Part shown: positions 35,168 through 44,257 of the stretch, in pieces
How the letters are laid out: each line of letters starts with the position of its first letter
How positions within the stretch are numbered: position 1 is the stretch's first letter
Translations under genes and position numbers: made by a program
Assembly: GCA_016840405.1 (NCBI GenBank)
Contig: JAEOSK010000014.1
Span: forward strand, 1-63,064
Origin: Candidatus Hermodarchaeum yapensis
GTDB taxonomy: Archaea; Asgardarchaeota; Hermodarchaeia; Hermodarchaeales; Hermodarchaeaceae
DNA length: 63,064 nt
Reading direction: 5' to 3'
Notes under the pieces: generated by a model
Told to the model about the DNA's origin: nothing
Database searches by the model: none
Seen by the model: the letters and a program-made list of their open reading frames with translations, nothing else

Positions 35168-36292
35168 TTATAGTCTAGCCTTTGTGATGGGAACAATGCT
35201 AGGATACTCAGCTATTCCAACAGGACCCTTTAGACCAAAGGTGCGGTATTCGTTATGGGTTGGTGCGCTGAAACAGACATCGACCGATTGTTGGGTAACA
35301 TTGAATATCATGGACCAAAGGGTTCCGAAATAATCGTTGTAATAGTGATTGCACAGACCTTCTGGGTGTTCGGTCACAAGGAGGTTTTGCACGTCTTGCC
35401 TAGTGATCTTGCCAGCATGTTTCGCATACCATGATGTGATGAGCCCTTCACGGATCTTCGAATGGTGGATAATGCTCGCATTGCGTTTGTTGAACTGTTC
35501 CATGTCCGGTTGGCGGAAGTGATTCACCGAGAAGACATAGGGTTCAGGGTTATCCGAGGTGATCTGTTTGACGCTCATCGTCCCATCAGCGAATTCTACC
35601 AGCGCAGCGTTATCCTTTTTGTCCACCAGCATGAGGGTGAAGTAACCAGTCATGGGTTGGGTTTCAAGATGCGCTAAGGCAGTTTCCACTGAAGTACACC
35701 GATCAAGGACAGCCCGGATAGCCAGCCAAAACATCGGACCCCGATGCTTGAAAGGCACCCCAAAGATTCCGCCTCCTGTCATTGACACCACGAGCCCGTG
35801 TTCATTGATTCCATCATGTCGCCCAAATAGTAAACAGGAAAATCCAATATGATCCGCTTTCCCTTTGACTCGGGTTGTGAAGAGCTTCAAATCTTCCTCG
35901 GTGTGTATCCACTCATAGGTCCGCCCAGCATAGATCTGATGGTCCTTGGTAGTTGGCGAAAGGATTGCAAATTGTGAGCACTCACCTCCAAGGGAGGGGG
36001 TGAAGGTCCAATTCCAAAAGGGTAGATTCTGCGGAGAGACCTCCATTCCGTCAGCAAAGCCTTGGATTTCGTCTATGACACCCGGAGCACACTCTTCACA
36101 GTAGCTCCAAAGGGTCTCGAAATCTTTGAATCCCAACTTCTTGAGGTTCACTTTCGCAGAGACGTGCATTTGCTTAGCGTTTGGTTCTTGACTGAGAAGC
36201 TCAGCCAGCTGTTTTCCAATCTCATAGTGAGATCCTTCAATGACGATGTGATGGTATTTCACATCGATAAGTTTGTATTGACTTTCTTCCAT
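35168..36292 (-). CDS. C45-family acyltransferase/amidohydrolase
   Basis: About 374 residues of the C45 family (acyl-CoA:6-aminopenicillanic acid acyltransferase-like), a cysteine Ntn hydrolase group. The conserved Cys is in SLGGECSQFA at about 105, followed by the strand IYAGRTYEW that matches the family's AR-x-D/Y position. A long helical N-terminal part with EIGKQLAELL and the GFADG segment are typical. Family members self-cleave before the Cys. AAGGTG lies 6 nt before ATG 36292, preferred over GTG 36301. No signal peptide, thus cytosolic, unlike the anchored Ntn hydrolase at 26612. Confidence 0.8.
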   Translation of the reverse strand: MEESQYKLIDVKYHHIVIEGSHYEIGKQLAELLSQEPNAKQMHVSAKVNLKKLGFKDFETLWSYCEECAPGVIDEIQGFADGMEVSPQNLPFWNWTFTPSLGGECSQFAILSPTTKDHQIYAGRTYEWIHTEEDLKLFTTRVKGKADHIGFSCLLFGRHDGINEHGLVVSMTGGGIFGVPFKHRGPMFWLAIRAVLDRCTSVETALAHLETQPMTGYFTLMLVDKKDNAALVEFADGTMSVKQITSDNPEPYVFSVNHFRQPDMEQFNKRNASIIHHSKIREGLITSWYAKHAGKITRQDVQNLLVTEHPEGLCNHYYNDYFGTLWSMIFNVTQQSVDVCFSAPTHNEYRTFGLKGPVGIAEYPSIVPITKARL

Positions 36293-36512
36293 TCTATACA
36301 CCTTCGCCTCTAGGACACAACAACCGCGTGGGGTGGCTAGGAAGGGTTAGCAATTCAGATTTTTACCTTAAACACTTGGTTATATGTTTTACTAACCTGT
36401 GTTTAAATACACGGAGACAAAATAGCCCCCTCTTTTAGACTTTTCACATCTCATAAAAGGCGCCAAATTCAGAGTGGAACTAATCATATCATGCTCCATT
36501 CACAGAACTCTT

Positions 36513-37478
36513 CTAGAGCATCTCCACGATTTTCTCTAAGACCTGAAGTCCCTTGGCTTCAGCCTCTCGAGCGCCTTCTAGTGCTTCAACAGCCGATTCA
36601 CTCTGATCGTTGATTTCGATGGGATCCATCGTGAGGTCTGTAGAAAATGGAAAGAGTTTGTTGACCGCAACGAGATTTCGAGACACCGCATCATAGTATC
36701 CAATTGCCTGCTCGAAAATCGGGTTGAGCCTAATATCTAAACGGTCTTGAGTCTCCTTCAAAAACTCTACAGCCATAATTCGACATTCAGACCAAACTGC
36801 GGCATTATAAGCCAACCCAAACGAAATAGCCGTTCCTGATTCCAATGCACTAATCCACGCATCATATCCTTCTAGACCTGATTTGTACTGCGGATACTGA
36901 ATCCACTCCCTCGGATTCTGTGCATGTTTCAACCCATTCTGCATACCCTGTTTTACCGTCGTAATCTCATCAGCGGGTTTAACTTTCTTCACACAATTTA
37001 TTTCTAACAGAGTCACACCCGTTGTCCCAACCTCATCCCACGGTTTCGGACCCCCACCCTCCTCAACACGATACCCCTTATAGTAGTATCCAACATCATC
37101 GTACCCGTAAATGATGTAGAACTCAGCGATAGCACCAATCTGCCACCCATAACACGGCTGTTCTGCATCAATGGCTTTTTGTACAAACTCCCACGCTTTT
37201 GCTTGTTTCTCTTTAAAATTAGGAGTATGTTTCCAAGCCATCAATCTATCAATTTCTACTCCAAGATTACGCGACGATTCAACAATCATTGAAGTGTTCC
37301 ATGCAGTCGGTCCACTTGGACAGAGATCCTTTGCAATGTTTAAGATGAATCCATGTCCAGTTGCCCCATACAACCAGGGTGTTGACACGTCTAATCCCAG
37401 ATATTCCATACACCCGTCCAAACAACCCAAATGCGACACCCAATGGGTCCTAAACCGTAAATTCGTCAAACTCTTCAT
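36513..37478 (-). CDS. Hypothetical, possible BtrH/C39-like fold
   Basis: A 321-residue soluble protein I cannot place with certainty. The N-terminal half has small-residue turns GATGHGFILNIAKDL, then a strand AIAEFYIIYGYDDVGYYYKG and TTGVTLLEINCVKK, reminiscent of BtrH-N or papain-like C39 folds. The C-terminal half is helical with several Trp/Tyr. It has the same general composition as the BtrH-type protein at 11186 but no clear shared motif. The ribosome site is weak. It lies downstream of a four-helix membrane protein in the same direction, 55 nt apart. Confidence 0.4.
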   Translation of the reverse strand: MKSLTNLRFRTHWVSHLGCLDGCMEYLGLDVSTPWLYGATGHGFILNIAKDLCPSGPTAWNTSMIVESSRNLGVEIDRLMAWKHTPNFKEKQAKAWEFVQKAIDAEQPCYGWQIGAIAEFYIIYGYDDVGYYYKGYRVEEGGGPKPWDEVGTTGVTLLEINCVKKVKPADEITTVKQGMQNGLKHAQNPREWIQYPQYKSGLEGYDAWISALESGTAISFGLAYNAAVWSECRIMAVEFLKETQDRLDIRLNPIFEQAIGYYDAVSRNLVAVNKLFPFSTDLTMDPIEINDQSESAVEALEGAREAEAKGLQVLEKIVEML

Positions 37479-37533
37479 TCAAACACATCCAAGAAGCCTA
37501 TCTCAATCATGGGAACTACTCAACATTCACTAA

Positions 37534-38262
37534 TTATTCTCTACTCCGATTCACCTCTCGTTCAATACGGAGTTCCCGCACAAACCGATAAAGTTCTCCT
37601 ACTCTCTTGTAATAGATGACCATATAGAAGACACCAAATAACAGTACCAAGAGGAGTGGAGTCCAAATTCCCGCAGGATTAAGAAACCATGCAATCGGTA
37701 GTAATATGAGGAAGATTCCAAAGATCCAGATGATAGGGAAGCCGAAGACCCATTTCCTCCGACTCCGTGTCGTTCTCAAATAGCTCTTGTAATCAATTTT
37801 CAAACCAAGTTCTCCCGGAGAATAACGGTAGAAACCATCGAAATTCACTCGAGCAATGACACCACCCAGATAACGCCCCCAAGGATAGGCCCCATATGCG
37901 ATAAAGATAATGAGCACTAATACGAGACCGTTCAGTGTAATTAGTGTTAAAAATGGAGGCAAGGTGATAAACACTACCAGAATCGTTTCAAAGAATAAAA
38001 GCGTCCAAATGAATCCTATGAGTGCAAAAAGAACAACGAAAAAGAAAAGGCCAAGTCCTTTGTTGACACTTAGAACTACATTGTGTTTGAATAGGCGGTT
38101 ACGGATATGTGCAGTTTTTTCTATTATCTCGTCTGTTACATCAATGGCATCTAATCGTTTAATTTTGCCTACGATTCGCCAGAAGGTTTTTCGAATTTCT
38201 TTGGTGTCACCTTCTTTATCCAGCTGCTGAGCAATAGCTCTGAGTTCAGATTCAATTGTCAC
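37534..38262 (-). CDS. Four-helix membrane protein, unknown
   Basis: About 242 residues. A helical, charged N-terminus (about 1-65) is followed by two long membrane helices (about 68-125), a soluble segment with RYSPGELGLKIDYKSYLRTTRSRRK, two more helices (about 170-210), and a basic tail (ELYRFVRELRIEREVNRSRE). I do not recognise the family. AGGAG is 10 nt before GTG 38262, which I prefer; TTG 38271 would lie directly behind that site. It is followed downstream by the hypothetical gene at 36513. Confidence 0.6.
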   Translation of the reverse strand: MTIESELRAIAQQLDKEGDTKEIRKTFWRIVGKIKRLDAIDVTDEIIEKTAHIRNRLFKHNVVLSVNKGLGLFFFVVLFALIGFIWTLLFFETILVVFITLPPFLTLITLNGLVLVLIIFIAYGAYPWGRYLGGVIARVNFDGFYRYSPGELGLKIDYKSYLRTTRSRRKWVFGFPIIWIFGIFLILLPIAWFLNPAGIWTPLLLVLLFGVFYMVIYYKRVGELYRFVRELRIEREVNRSRE

Positions 38263-38375
38263 TGCTTCCAATCTCCTGATAATTAGTCAAAGTACTTGTA
38301 TAAAACTGGGGATAAATCAAAGCATTTTTCGCTTTGAAATTTCAAGATGTTGAGCTAGGTCATAAAGGAATGGAG

Positions 38376-38408
38376 AAAAAAGAGGGCGGTGGGGGCTTGT
38401 TCGCCCCC
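38376..38408 (-). terminator. Terminator of large surface protein gene
   Basis: GGGGGC (38391-38396) and GCCCCC (38403-38408) form a perfect 6-bp stem with a 6-nt loop. On the minus strand it is followed, after ten nucleotides, by six T (38376-38381). It lies 17 nt after the stop of the 752-residue surface protein. Confidence 0.6.
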
Positions 38409-38424
38409 GAGGTATTTGGGAGGA

Positions 38425-40683
38425 TTATGTGCGACGTAACCGGCTTAGGATATTACGTCTGAATACAAGGTACCCAACTAGTACTCCAATCACGAGCATC
38501 ACGATAGCGATGCCAACGATAATTGCGATACCAGTCATGGAACCCAGTGTAATCACTTCTCTAATGGAGAATTCTGCCGTACCACTAGCTTGGATGACAA
38601 ATGTCACCCTTCCTGTAGTTTTTGCAGTAAAGGTTCCTGTGTACGTCATGCCGAATGGGAATGATAAGCCAGCAGTAATATAGAGTTGAAACATTGAACT
38701 AATGAGGAATGGGAAGTGTCCTAGAGTGTTGAAGAAGGTGCCAAAGGCAACATCTCCATCAGGTCGGAGATGCAAGTTGAGTACATAGTCATTACCAGCG
38801 ACAACGTTGAACGTGAAAGCGGTAAAGTCTTCATCTGTTTCACCAGTGGCAGATGCCACTGTTCCTGGAGTATAAGCCATGGGTGGCGTGATGGTTAAGG
38901 AGACATTCCCTTCGGTCATGTCGCCTCCAATCATGCCGGGTCCCTGAACCTCGAGGTAGTTGATAGTATCTCGAACGGAAACGTAAGTTAGAGTTGCAGT
39001 ATCATTGGTGTTCTGCGAGATTCCCATTCCGGTGTTTGGATTTGCAAATGCGAGTTGACTGAATAGACTCATCCACTGCCAATCTGCATACGGCATGGGT
39101 TGCATCGTATCTTCTATCCGAATTGTACCACTTGAGGTGTACTCGCTAGCCATAGCCGTTATTTCGTAGATTGCACCGCTCGCTTGTGGTACTGCGAAGA
39201 AGTGATAGTAAGGACCAAAAGTGGAATTGAAGTCAAAGGTGAGTCCTAACGGTGTCAATTCAGGGAATGGAAGAATGTCAAAGTGAGCGGTAACGGTGAA
39301 GTTTTGACTATATGGACCAGCACCATATGGTGTGGCTTCAACACGGAAGAAGAAGGTGTTAAACCAGCTTGATGGTCCAAGCCCAAATGGCGGTATAGCA
39401 CTGATAATTGATCCATTGTCATACGTGGTCAACGTTGCATCGGCCATCCATTGTTCAAAGAACATATTTCCCAAGACTCCAAGCATGGGATTACCTCCAC
39501 CCTGAGCAGTTGTCCAACCACGTTCCAAGGTTTCTTCGTCAATCTCTGATGTGCTTAGATCTTCGTAGGTTCTCAGCCATGGTCCGGTATAGCCTCCAGC
39601 CCAAGCGTCATAGGTTGTTACCGTCCAGTTGAAACCTTGAGGATTGGAGAAGGATGCATTGAAGTAATGACCTTCAGGGATGGTGACAGCAACGTATTGT
39701 TCGTATACATTAGGGGTCATGTTGAATTGGAGTTCAAGACCGATATTTGGTATAATAACTTGGGATTGTACTGGGGAGACGTTTATTGTAAAGTTCGCAA
39801 CAGAGTTGTTGAGGAATGTGAAATCATCGCTTTTACCGAGTAGATAGTAATCCCCACCTCTGAGTACTTCTTGGTTGATGAAGGGTCCAACAATGCTATT
39901 ATTAGTGCTGGCTCCTGCCGGAATGTTAAATCCAGGTGACCAAGAATGATAGGGGAGGTACTGACCATATTCAAGATCCATTAGATACAATAGCGCGGGT
40001 TGGAAAAAGCCATCGCCTACCCAACCTGCAGTCGTTTCCCAATTCAATCCTGCATACACAGTGAAGTTATAGAATTCGTCAACTGGGAGGTTGATGCGGA
40101 GACCTTGCCAGGTTTGATCCTCTGTCCATTCTAGCGTTGAATTTTGTCCCATCGGCAATGCATTAGGTATCATCGAGAAAGGAAGGAGTTGAGTTACTGT
40201 GAGGTTCCCAAGGACTAAGTCGCCAGGATCCGGACCGTCTATGCTGACGTCAATTCGGAAGTATCCGGGACGAACACAAATAACGTCTCTCTCGTCGAAT
40301 GCTGTATCGTTTTCAGGAACATTCTGAGACCAGCTAGCAAAACTCTGGAGGGATTCAATGTAGGACCCGATTTGGGGCCACCACCAATCCATACTCTGAT
40401 AGTATTCAGCATCAAGATCCAGGTTGGGTGCTGCTTCGTCCACATAGAGAGACAAATTGAGCAGATAGATTCCAGGATCAAGAATAGAAATCTCAAGAGC
40501 CTCTGTTGGGTCCGTGTCGTTGAGTGTAAATGGAGTAATACTATTCACGGGGGCTTGGATTGCTTGAACAACCGGTTCGATGCCTGCATCAGCCTGTAGA
40601 GGCGAAATTGGGCGTGGGATGCCAAACTGAAACACTAGTAGACTGATCACTAAAATTGAAACTTTTAAAGTAGTTCGATTCAT
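38425..40683 (-). CDS. Large anchored extracellular protein
   Basis: A 752-residue protein with an N-terminal signal peptide (about 1-32), an ectodomain of roughly 690 residues, and a C-terminal membrane helix followed by RRNILSRLRRT. The ectodomain is beta-rich, acidic and has many NXS/T sites, aromatic residues and few Lys or Cys, fitting an archaeal cell-surface protein. Repeated strand patterns (FTVTAHFDI, FTINVSPVQ, VTTYDAW, NVSLTITP) suggest Ig-like or CUB-like units, but I cannot name a family. A minus-strand A/T-rich promoter lies directly upstream without a GGAGG-type site. A terminator follows. Confidence 0.65.
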   Translation of the reverse strand: MNRTTLKVSILVISLLVFQFGIPRPISPLQADAGIEPVVQAIQAPVNSITPFTLNDTDPTEALEISILDPGIYLLNLSLYVDEAAPNLDLDAEYYQSMDWWWPQIGSYIESLQSFASWSQNVPENDTAFDERDVICVRPGYFRIDVSIDGPDPGDLVLGNLTVTQLLPFSMIPNALPMGQNSTLEWTEDQTWQGLRINLPVDEFYNFTVYAGLNWETTAGWVGDGFFQPALLYLMDLEYGQYLPYHSWSPGFNIPAGASTNNSIVGPFINQEVLRGGDYYLLGKSDDFTFLNNSVANFTINVSPVQSQVIIPNIGLELQFNMTPNVYEQYVAVTIPEGHYFNASFSNPQGFNWTVTTYDAWAGGYTGPWLRTYEDLSTSEIDEETLERGWTTAQGGGNPMLGVLGNMFFEQWMADATLTTYDNGSIISAIPPFGLGPSSWFNTFFFRVEATPYGAGPYSQNFTVTAHFDILPFPELTPLGLTFDFNSTFGPYYHFFAVPQASGAIYEITAMASEYTSSGTIRIEDTMQPMPYADWQWMSLFSQLAFANPNTGMGISQNTNDTATLTYVSVRDTINYLEVQGPGMIGGDMTEGNVSLTITPPMAYTPGTVASATGETDEDFTAFTFNVVAGNDYVLNLHLRPDGDVAFGTFFNTLGHFPFLISSMFQLYITAGLSFPFGMTYTGTFTAKTTGRVTFVIQASGTAEFSIREVITLGSMTGIAIIVGIAIVMLVIGVLVGYLVFRRNILSRLRRT

Positions 40684-40939
40684 TTTTTTAAACTCGTTTT
40701 GAGTTATTTTTTAAAGCAGTAATTTGAACGATTCCCGCTGGAACTATCGAAATCGTCGACTGCCTAAAGCGAATAGACCAAAAATGGTTTAAAAACTCTA
40801 TTGGTCTTCGGAATAAACCTGTACATCAATTAAGCTTCTATGAATGCGCAATTTTACTTCTCATCAGTAATTAAGCTAGAATCTCTGACGTGCTCTCCTC
40901 AAGGGAATATTAGCAAGGATTTGAGGGTTTGTGTATGTT

Positions 40940-41788
40940 TTAGGTGATTTTTGCACCACATTTTGGACAGAAATTACCTTGATACATGAATAATGGATAC
41001 TCTGCGTTGCACTTAGGACAGTTAGCGATAAGCTTCCCTCCGCAGTTTGTACAGGCTTCACTAATCGCTACAGTGGCCTTACAATGCGGACATTGAACCT
41101 GTGGCATGGAGGGCATCGCACCAGGCATCATAACTGGACCTGCTGCAGGAGCTGTCGGTGCAGAAGCACTTGATGGTCCCGTTTTCACGGGGGCTGCACA
41201 ATGAGGACAATGAGTCTGACCAGCAGGCACGTGGGCTCCACAGAAAGGGCATTTGTTCTTCGTCTTAGCTGCTTCAATCTGAGCTTCAACGACCGCGAAC
41301 ATCTGAGGTTTCTTGCTTTCAAACTCAATGTCTTCGCCACTACTCAATGTGATAACTAGTTTATTTTTGGGGCTGTCAATGTTATCAATGGTCATCAGGG
41401 GGATCGCTAGAGATTCTGCAGCTCCACCTTTTCCACGAGCAATCATTTGGTTACTTTGCATGGAATCAATGACAATGGCAGTAGCTGTGGCATGAGTGGC
41501 GTGTCGAATCCCTCGACCGACTGATCTGCCGACAATTCCACCATGGCGACGAGCTGCATCAGCCGCCACTGATCCTGCGACACCCACCGCAAAGGCTTTA
41601 GCAAAACCACCGAACAATCCTCCCCCTTTCTTCTTCTCTTGTTTATACCAAACCACCCGTACATCTGATACAACGAGTTTTCCTTTCGATCCTTCGAATT
41701 TAACCTCGTCAATCGCTGTGGCCACTTCCTCAAATCCGAGGGGAACTAGTTGACCGTTCTGGACTGTCACATTCAGAAAATCTGTCAT
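40940..41788 (-). CDS. PH-like protein with three zinc ribbons
   Basis: A 282-residue cytosolic protein. The N-terminal 175 residues look like a split PH/GRAM-type domain: LVPLGFEEVATAIDEVKFEGSKGKLVVSDVRVVWY as first strands, a Gly/Ala-rich insertion, then IPLMTIDNI and KLVITLSSGEDIEFESKKPQM and a closing helix. After it come three zinc-ribbon Cys sets (CPFCGAHVP-x-GQTHCPHC, CPHCKATVAISEACTNC, and CPKC with a final CPKC). The combination of a PH-like lipid or protein-binding part with zinc ribbons is reminiscent of Vps36-type adaptors, but that is only a resemblance and no ESCRT gene is nearby. A CPFC-type ribbon also occurs in many unrelated archaeal proteins. Confidence 0.65.
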   Translation of the reverse strand: MTDFLNVTVQNGQLVPLGFEEVATAIDEVKFEGSKGKLVVSDVRVVWYKQEKKKGGGLFGGFAKAFAVGVAGSVAADAARRHGGIVGRSVGRGIRHATHATATAIVIDSMQSNQMIARGKGGAAESLAIPLMTIDNIDSPKNKLVITLSSGEDIEFESKKPQMFAVVEAQIEAAKTKNKCPFCGAHVPAGQTHCPHCAAPVKTGPSSASAPTAPAAGPVMMPGAMPSMPQVQCPHCKATVAISEACTNCGGKLIANCPKCNAEYPLFMYQGNFCPKCGAKIT

Positions 41789-42046
41789 AGTTTAATCTCA
41801 GTGATTTCCTGTCAATAATCTTTCTACAGCCAGAAAACGTGCGTGATAATATCAAGGATTTGTTGATATCTCATTTTAGGCTGACAATTCAAAGGTATGT
41901 AATTTAGGAAACGTGCTAAATAGATAACACACCAATAATATGGAATTTATGAAAGGTTGCCTAATGCTCTAATTCCACATATGCTTTGGCTGATGTGTTC
42001 AAACAACTAACAAATTAGGTCATGAAGGTTATACTATGAGAATAGC

Positions 42047-42526
42047 ATGGTTTTAAGCGTTAATTCGCCTAAAGAACCAAAGGTGATTTCTTTGGTAATT
42101 TTTGGAACTACCGCAGAGCTCATTTTTGATATTAATTTAATTATTCAAATCATTCTGATTGTGTTGCTTTCAATTGGTGTATTTCAGAAACGCAATTGGA
42201 AATATCATGGCACAATAATGGCCATTGGGACTCTAACAATGCTTCTAACAGTGTTTCTGATTATGGCTCCCTCTTTAATAGCAAACTGGGCAGCAATAGT
42301 GTTAACACCAACGAGTCCAGGAGTGCTTATTACGCTCACCCATGTATTAATTGGATTACTGGCTTTGGGCATTGGGCTCTTCTTCACAACACGCTTTCTT
42401 TATTTCTCAACCACTAGTAAACCGTTAATCTGTGGAACTCGGCTTCAAATGCGAATTCAATTCACCATCTGGTTTCTTGCTCTCATATTTGGTTTAGCAT
42501 TCTATGTCTATTACTACGTGATATGA
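42047..42526 (+). CDS. Four-helix membrane protein, DUF420-like
   Basis: A 159-residue integral membrane protein with four helices. The pattern of LIIQIILIVLLSIGVF, a His (WKYHGTIMAIG), a further His in LTHVLIGLL, and a final hydrophobic helix is similar to DUF420 proteins, which sit near cytochrome oxidase genes in other prokaryotes. There is no respiratory oxidase here, so the role is open. The ribosome site is weak. It is divergent from the PH-zinc ribbon gene and convergent with the iron permease gene. Confidence 0.5.
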   Translation: MVLSVNSPKEPKVISLVIFGTTAELIFDINLIIQIILIVLLSIGVFQKRNWKYHGTIMAIGTLTMLLTVFLIMAPSLIANWAAIVLTPTSPGVLITLTHVLIGLLALGIGLFFTTRFLYFSTTSKPLICGTRLQMRIQFTIWFLALIFGLAFYVYYYVI

Positions 42527-42560
42527 TTTCACCAAATATTCCAACAAAGACTAAACCCGA

Positions 42561-43397
42561 TCACTCGATGATTTGAACTTCTATTACGACAGCTTTCTTT
42601 GGGGATGAAGTGAATTCATATTTTCGTACGAAGTAGATTAGCAACGCTGACAAAGCTGTGAAGTATGTTATCACTTCGATTAGCGATGGTTTGCCATTAT
42701 AGCCTACTAATCCTTTCAAGACTAAGCCTAAAGGTCCATTCTCTGGCAACAGGAAGTTGATATCCCATACGTGTTCTATTAGAATTGGGATTACCCCCGC
42801 TTCTTGTAATTCATGAACGCCATAGGCAATCATTCCTGACGCAAAGAGAATCAACAAAATGCTGGTTATTCGAAAGAATGTGCGTAGGCTGAATCGTTTT
42901 GACTGGCTGAAATATACGAAGGCAATACCGAATGCCAGAATGAAACCTAAAATGGCTCCGACAACGATGGTGATATCACTCGAGGGAAGAGCAGTAAGGA
43001 ATATCACGGTTTCAACTCCTTCTCGTAGAACTGCCACAAACACGATGAAGAAAATCCCTAACGTCGCTGTCATTGTGGCTGCAGTTTTTTGCTCTAATTC
43101 TTCCTTGAGTGTTGGTCCCTTTCGTTCCATCCACACAATCATTGACACCAATAAACCAGCGGCAATCAGCGTTGTGACACCTTCAAAGATTTGGGCACTT
43201 GGACCTGAGAATCCGCCTGCAAGAAACTGAAAACCGATGGCAAACAATATGCTGGAAATAATTGCGGCCCCAACACCGGAAAATACTTGCCAGTACCTAT
43301 CTGAACCTCCTGTCCTTGCTAGAAATGCAAGTACAATTCCGACAATCAATGCTGCTTCAAGACCTTCACGAAGCGTAATGACAAACCCTGCTATCAT
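42561..43397 (-). CDS. Ftr1-family iron permease
   Basis: A 278-residue membrane protein of the high-affinity iron permease family (Ftr1/EfeU). The two REGLE-type motifs that bind iron are present: R10-E11-G12-L13-E14 and R125-E126-G127-V128-E129, in the usual two-fold layout of about seven helices. The family imports Fe2+/Fe3+; no partner ferroxidase is adjacent. The ATG is preceded by a TATA box at 43515-43523 and a DtxR-type dyad at 43501-43516, so iron-dependent repression is likely. It is divergent from the GDT1-type transporter. Confidence 0.92.
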   Translation of the reverse strand: MIAGFVITLREGLEAALIVGIVLAFLARTGGSDRYWQVFSGVGAAIISSILFAIGFQFLAGGFSGPSAQIFEGVTTLIAAGLLVSMIVWMERKGPTLKEELEQKTAATMTATLGIFFIVFVAVLREGVETVIFLTALPSSDITIVVGAILGFILAFGIAFVYFSQSKRFSLRTFFRITSILLILFASGMIAYGVHELQEAGVIPILIEHVWDINFLLPENGPLGLVLKGLVGYNGKPSLIEVITYFTALSALLIYFVRKYEFTSSPKKAVVIEVQIIE

Positions 43398-43500
43398 TCT
43401 GATTTCACTCTCTTTGTGTTATTCGTATTTTCCCGATCCACGCTTTTTCATGAGAAGTTGAAAGCGATGTTGGAAGTTGTGGTTGTAATGAACAAAAAGA

Positions 43501-43523
43501 TTTAGGCACGCCTAAATTATAAG
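43501..43523. promoter_or_regulatory. DtxR/IdeR-type iron box and TATA
   Basis: TTTAGGC-AC-GCCTAAA is a perfect 7-bp dyad (43501-43516) close to the TTAGG-n4-CCTAA style of DtxR-family metal-regulator sites. On the minus strand TTATAATTTAGG (43515-43523 contains its TATA part) precedes it, placing the dyad between TATA box and transcript start of the iron permease gene. Confidence 0.6.
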
Positions 43524-43617
43524 GGTTTGGAAATCACTAAACAACAGCAAATAATAAACGCGTACGCGATTTCATTTCATTCCAAATAAATAGAATTATT
43601 CTACTCAGTGAACTGCC

Positions 43618-44193
43618 TTGCTGGTACCACTCTTTCTGACGATTTTTCTCATGGTTCTTCTGGCTGAGCTTGCGGACAAGACCCAATTAGTCACCTTTGC
43701 ACTTGGGGCTGAAACAGGAAAACCAGTCCAAGTATACCTCGGTGTGCTAGGCGGATTATTTTGCGTCACCGTTTTGGGAGTACTTGCAGGATCTCTGATT
43801 GGTCTGTTCGTCCCACTTTGGCTAATTCAAATCATAGCTGGCATCATTTTCATCATTAATGGTGTCTATGCGTTATACAGAGCTCGAAGTAGTAATGAGG
43901 ACGAAGAAGTTCAGAGTGTTGGGAGCAAACGAGTCTGGACTCGGGCGTTTGCACTCCTTTTCTTAGCTGAACTGGGTGATAAAACTCAAATTCTCGTAAT
44001 CCTATTAGTAGCAACAACTGGTCAGCTCTTACTGGTTTTTCTTGGTGCTTTTACTGCTCTGGCCGTTGTTAATGGAATAGGAGTTGTAATTGGAGATCGC
44101 GCACGACACTATCTCGGTTCATCAGTAATCAGATACGTTGCTGCCATTGCTTTTATTATCGCAGGGATTCTAATGCTCCTTGTTTTTCTCTAG
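43618..44193 (+). CDS. TMEM165/GDT1-family cation transporter
   Basis: A 191-residue UPF0016 protein with six helices in two pseudo-symmetric halves. Both signature motifs are seen: E17-L-A-D20-K-T and E118-L-G-D-K122-T. Family members export or exchange Mn2+ or Ca2+. The start is TTG 43618 with GTGA upstream and a TATA-like AATAAATAG near 43585. It shares the intergenic region with the iron permease, so the DtxR-type box may affect both; this is inference. Confidence 0.9.
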   Translation: MLVPLFLTIFLMVLLAELADKTQLVTFALGAETGKPVQVYLGVLGGLFCVTVLGVLAGSLIGLFVPLWLIQIIAGIIFIINGVYALYRARSSNEDEEVQSVGSKRVWTRAFALLFLAELGDKTQILVILLVATTGQLLLVFLGAFTALAVVNGIGVVIGDRARHYLGSSVIRYVAAIAFIIAGILMLLVFL

Positions 44194-44257
44194 AAATAGT
44201 TCCTTTGACGGTTTGTCTGAAGCCAAGGATTTTCGTCTCAAATGAACGGTGTATGTC

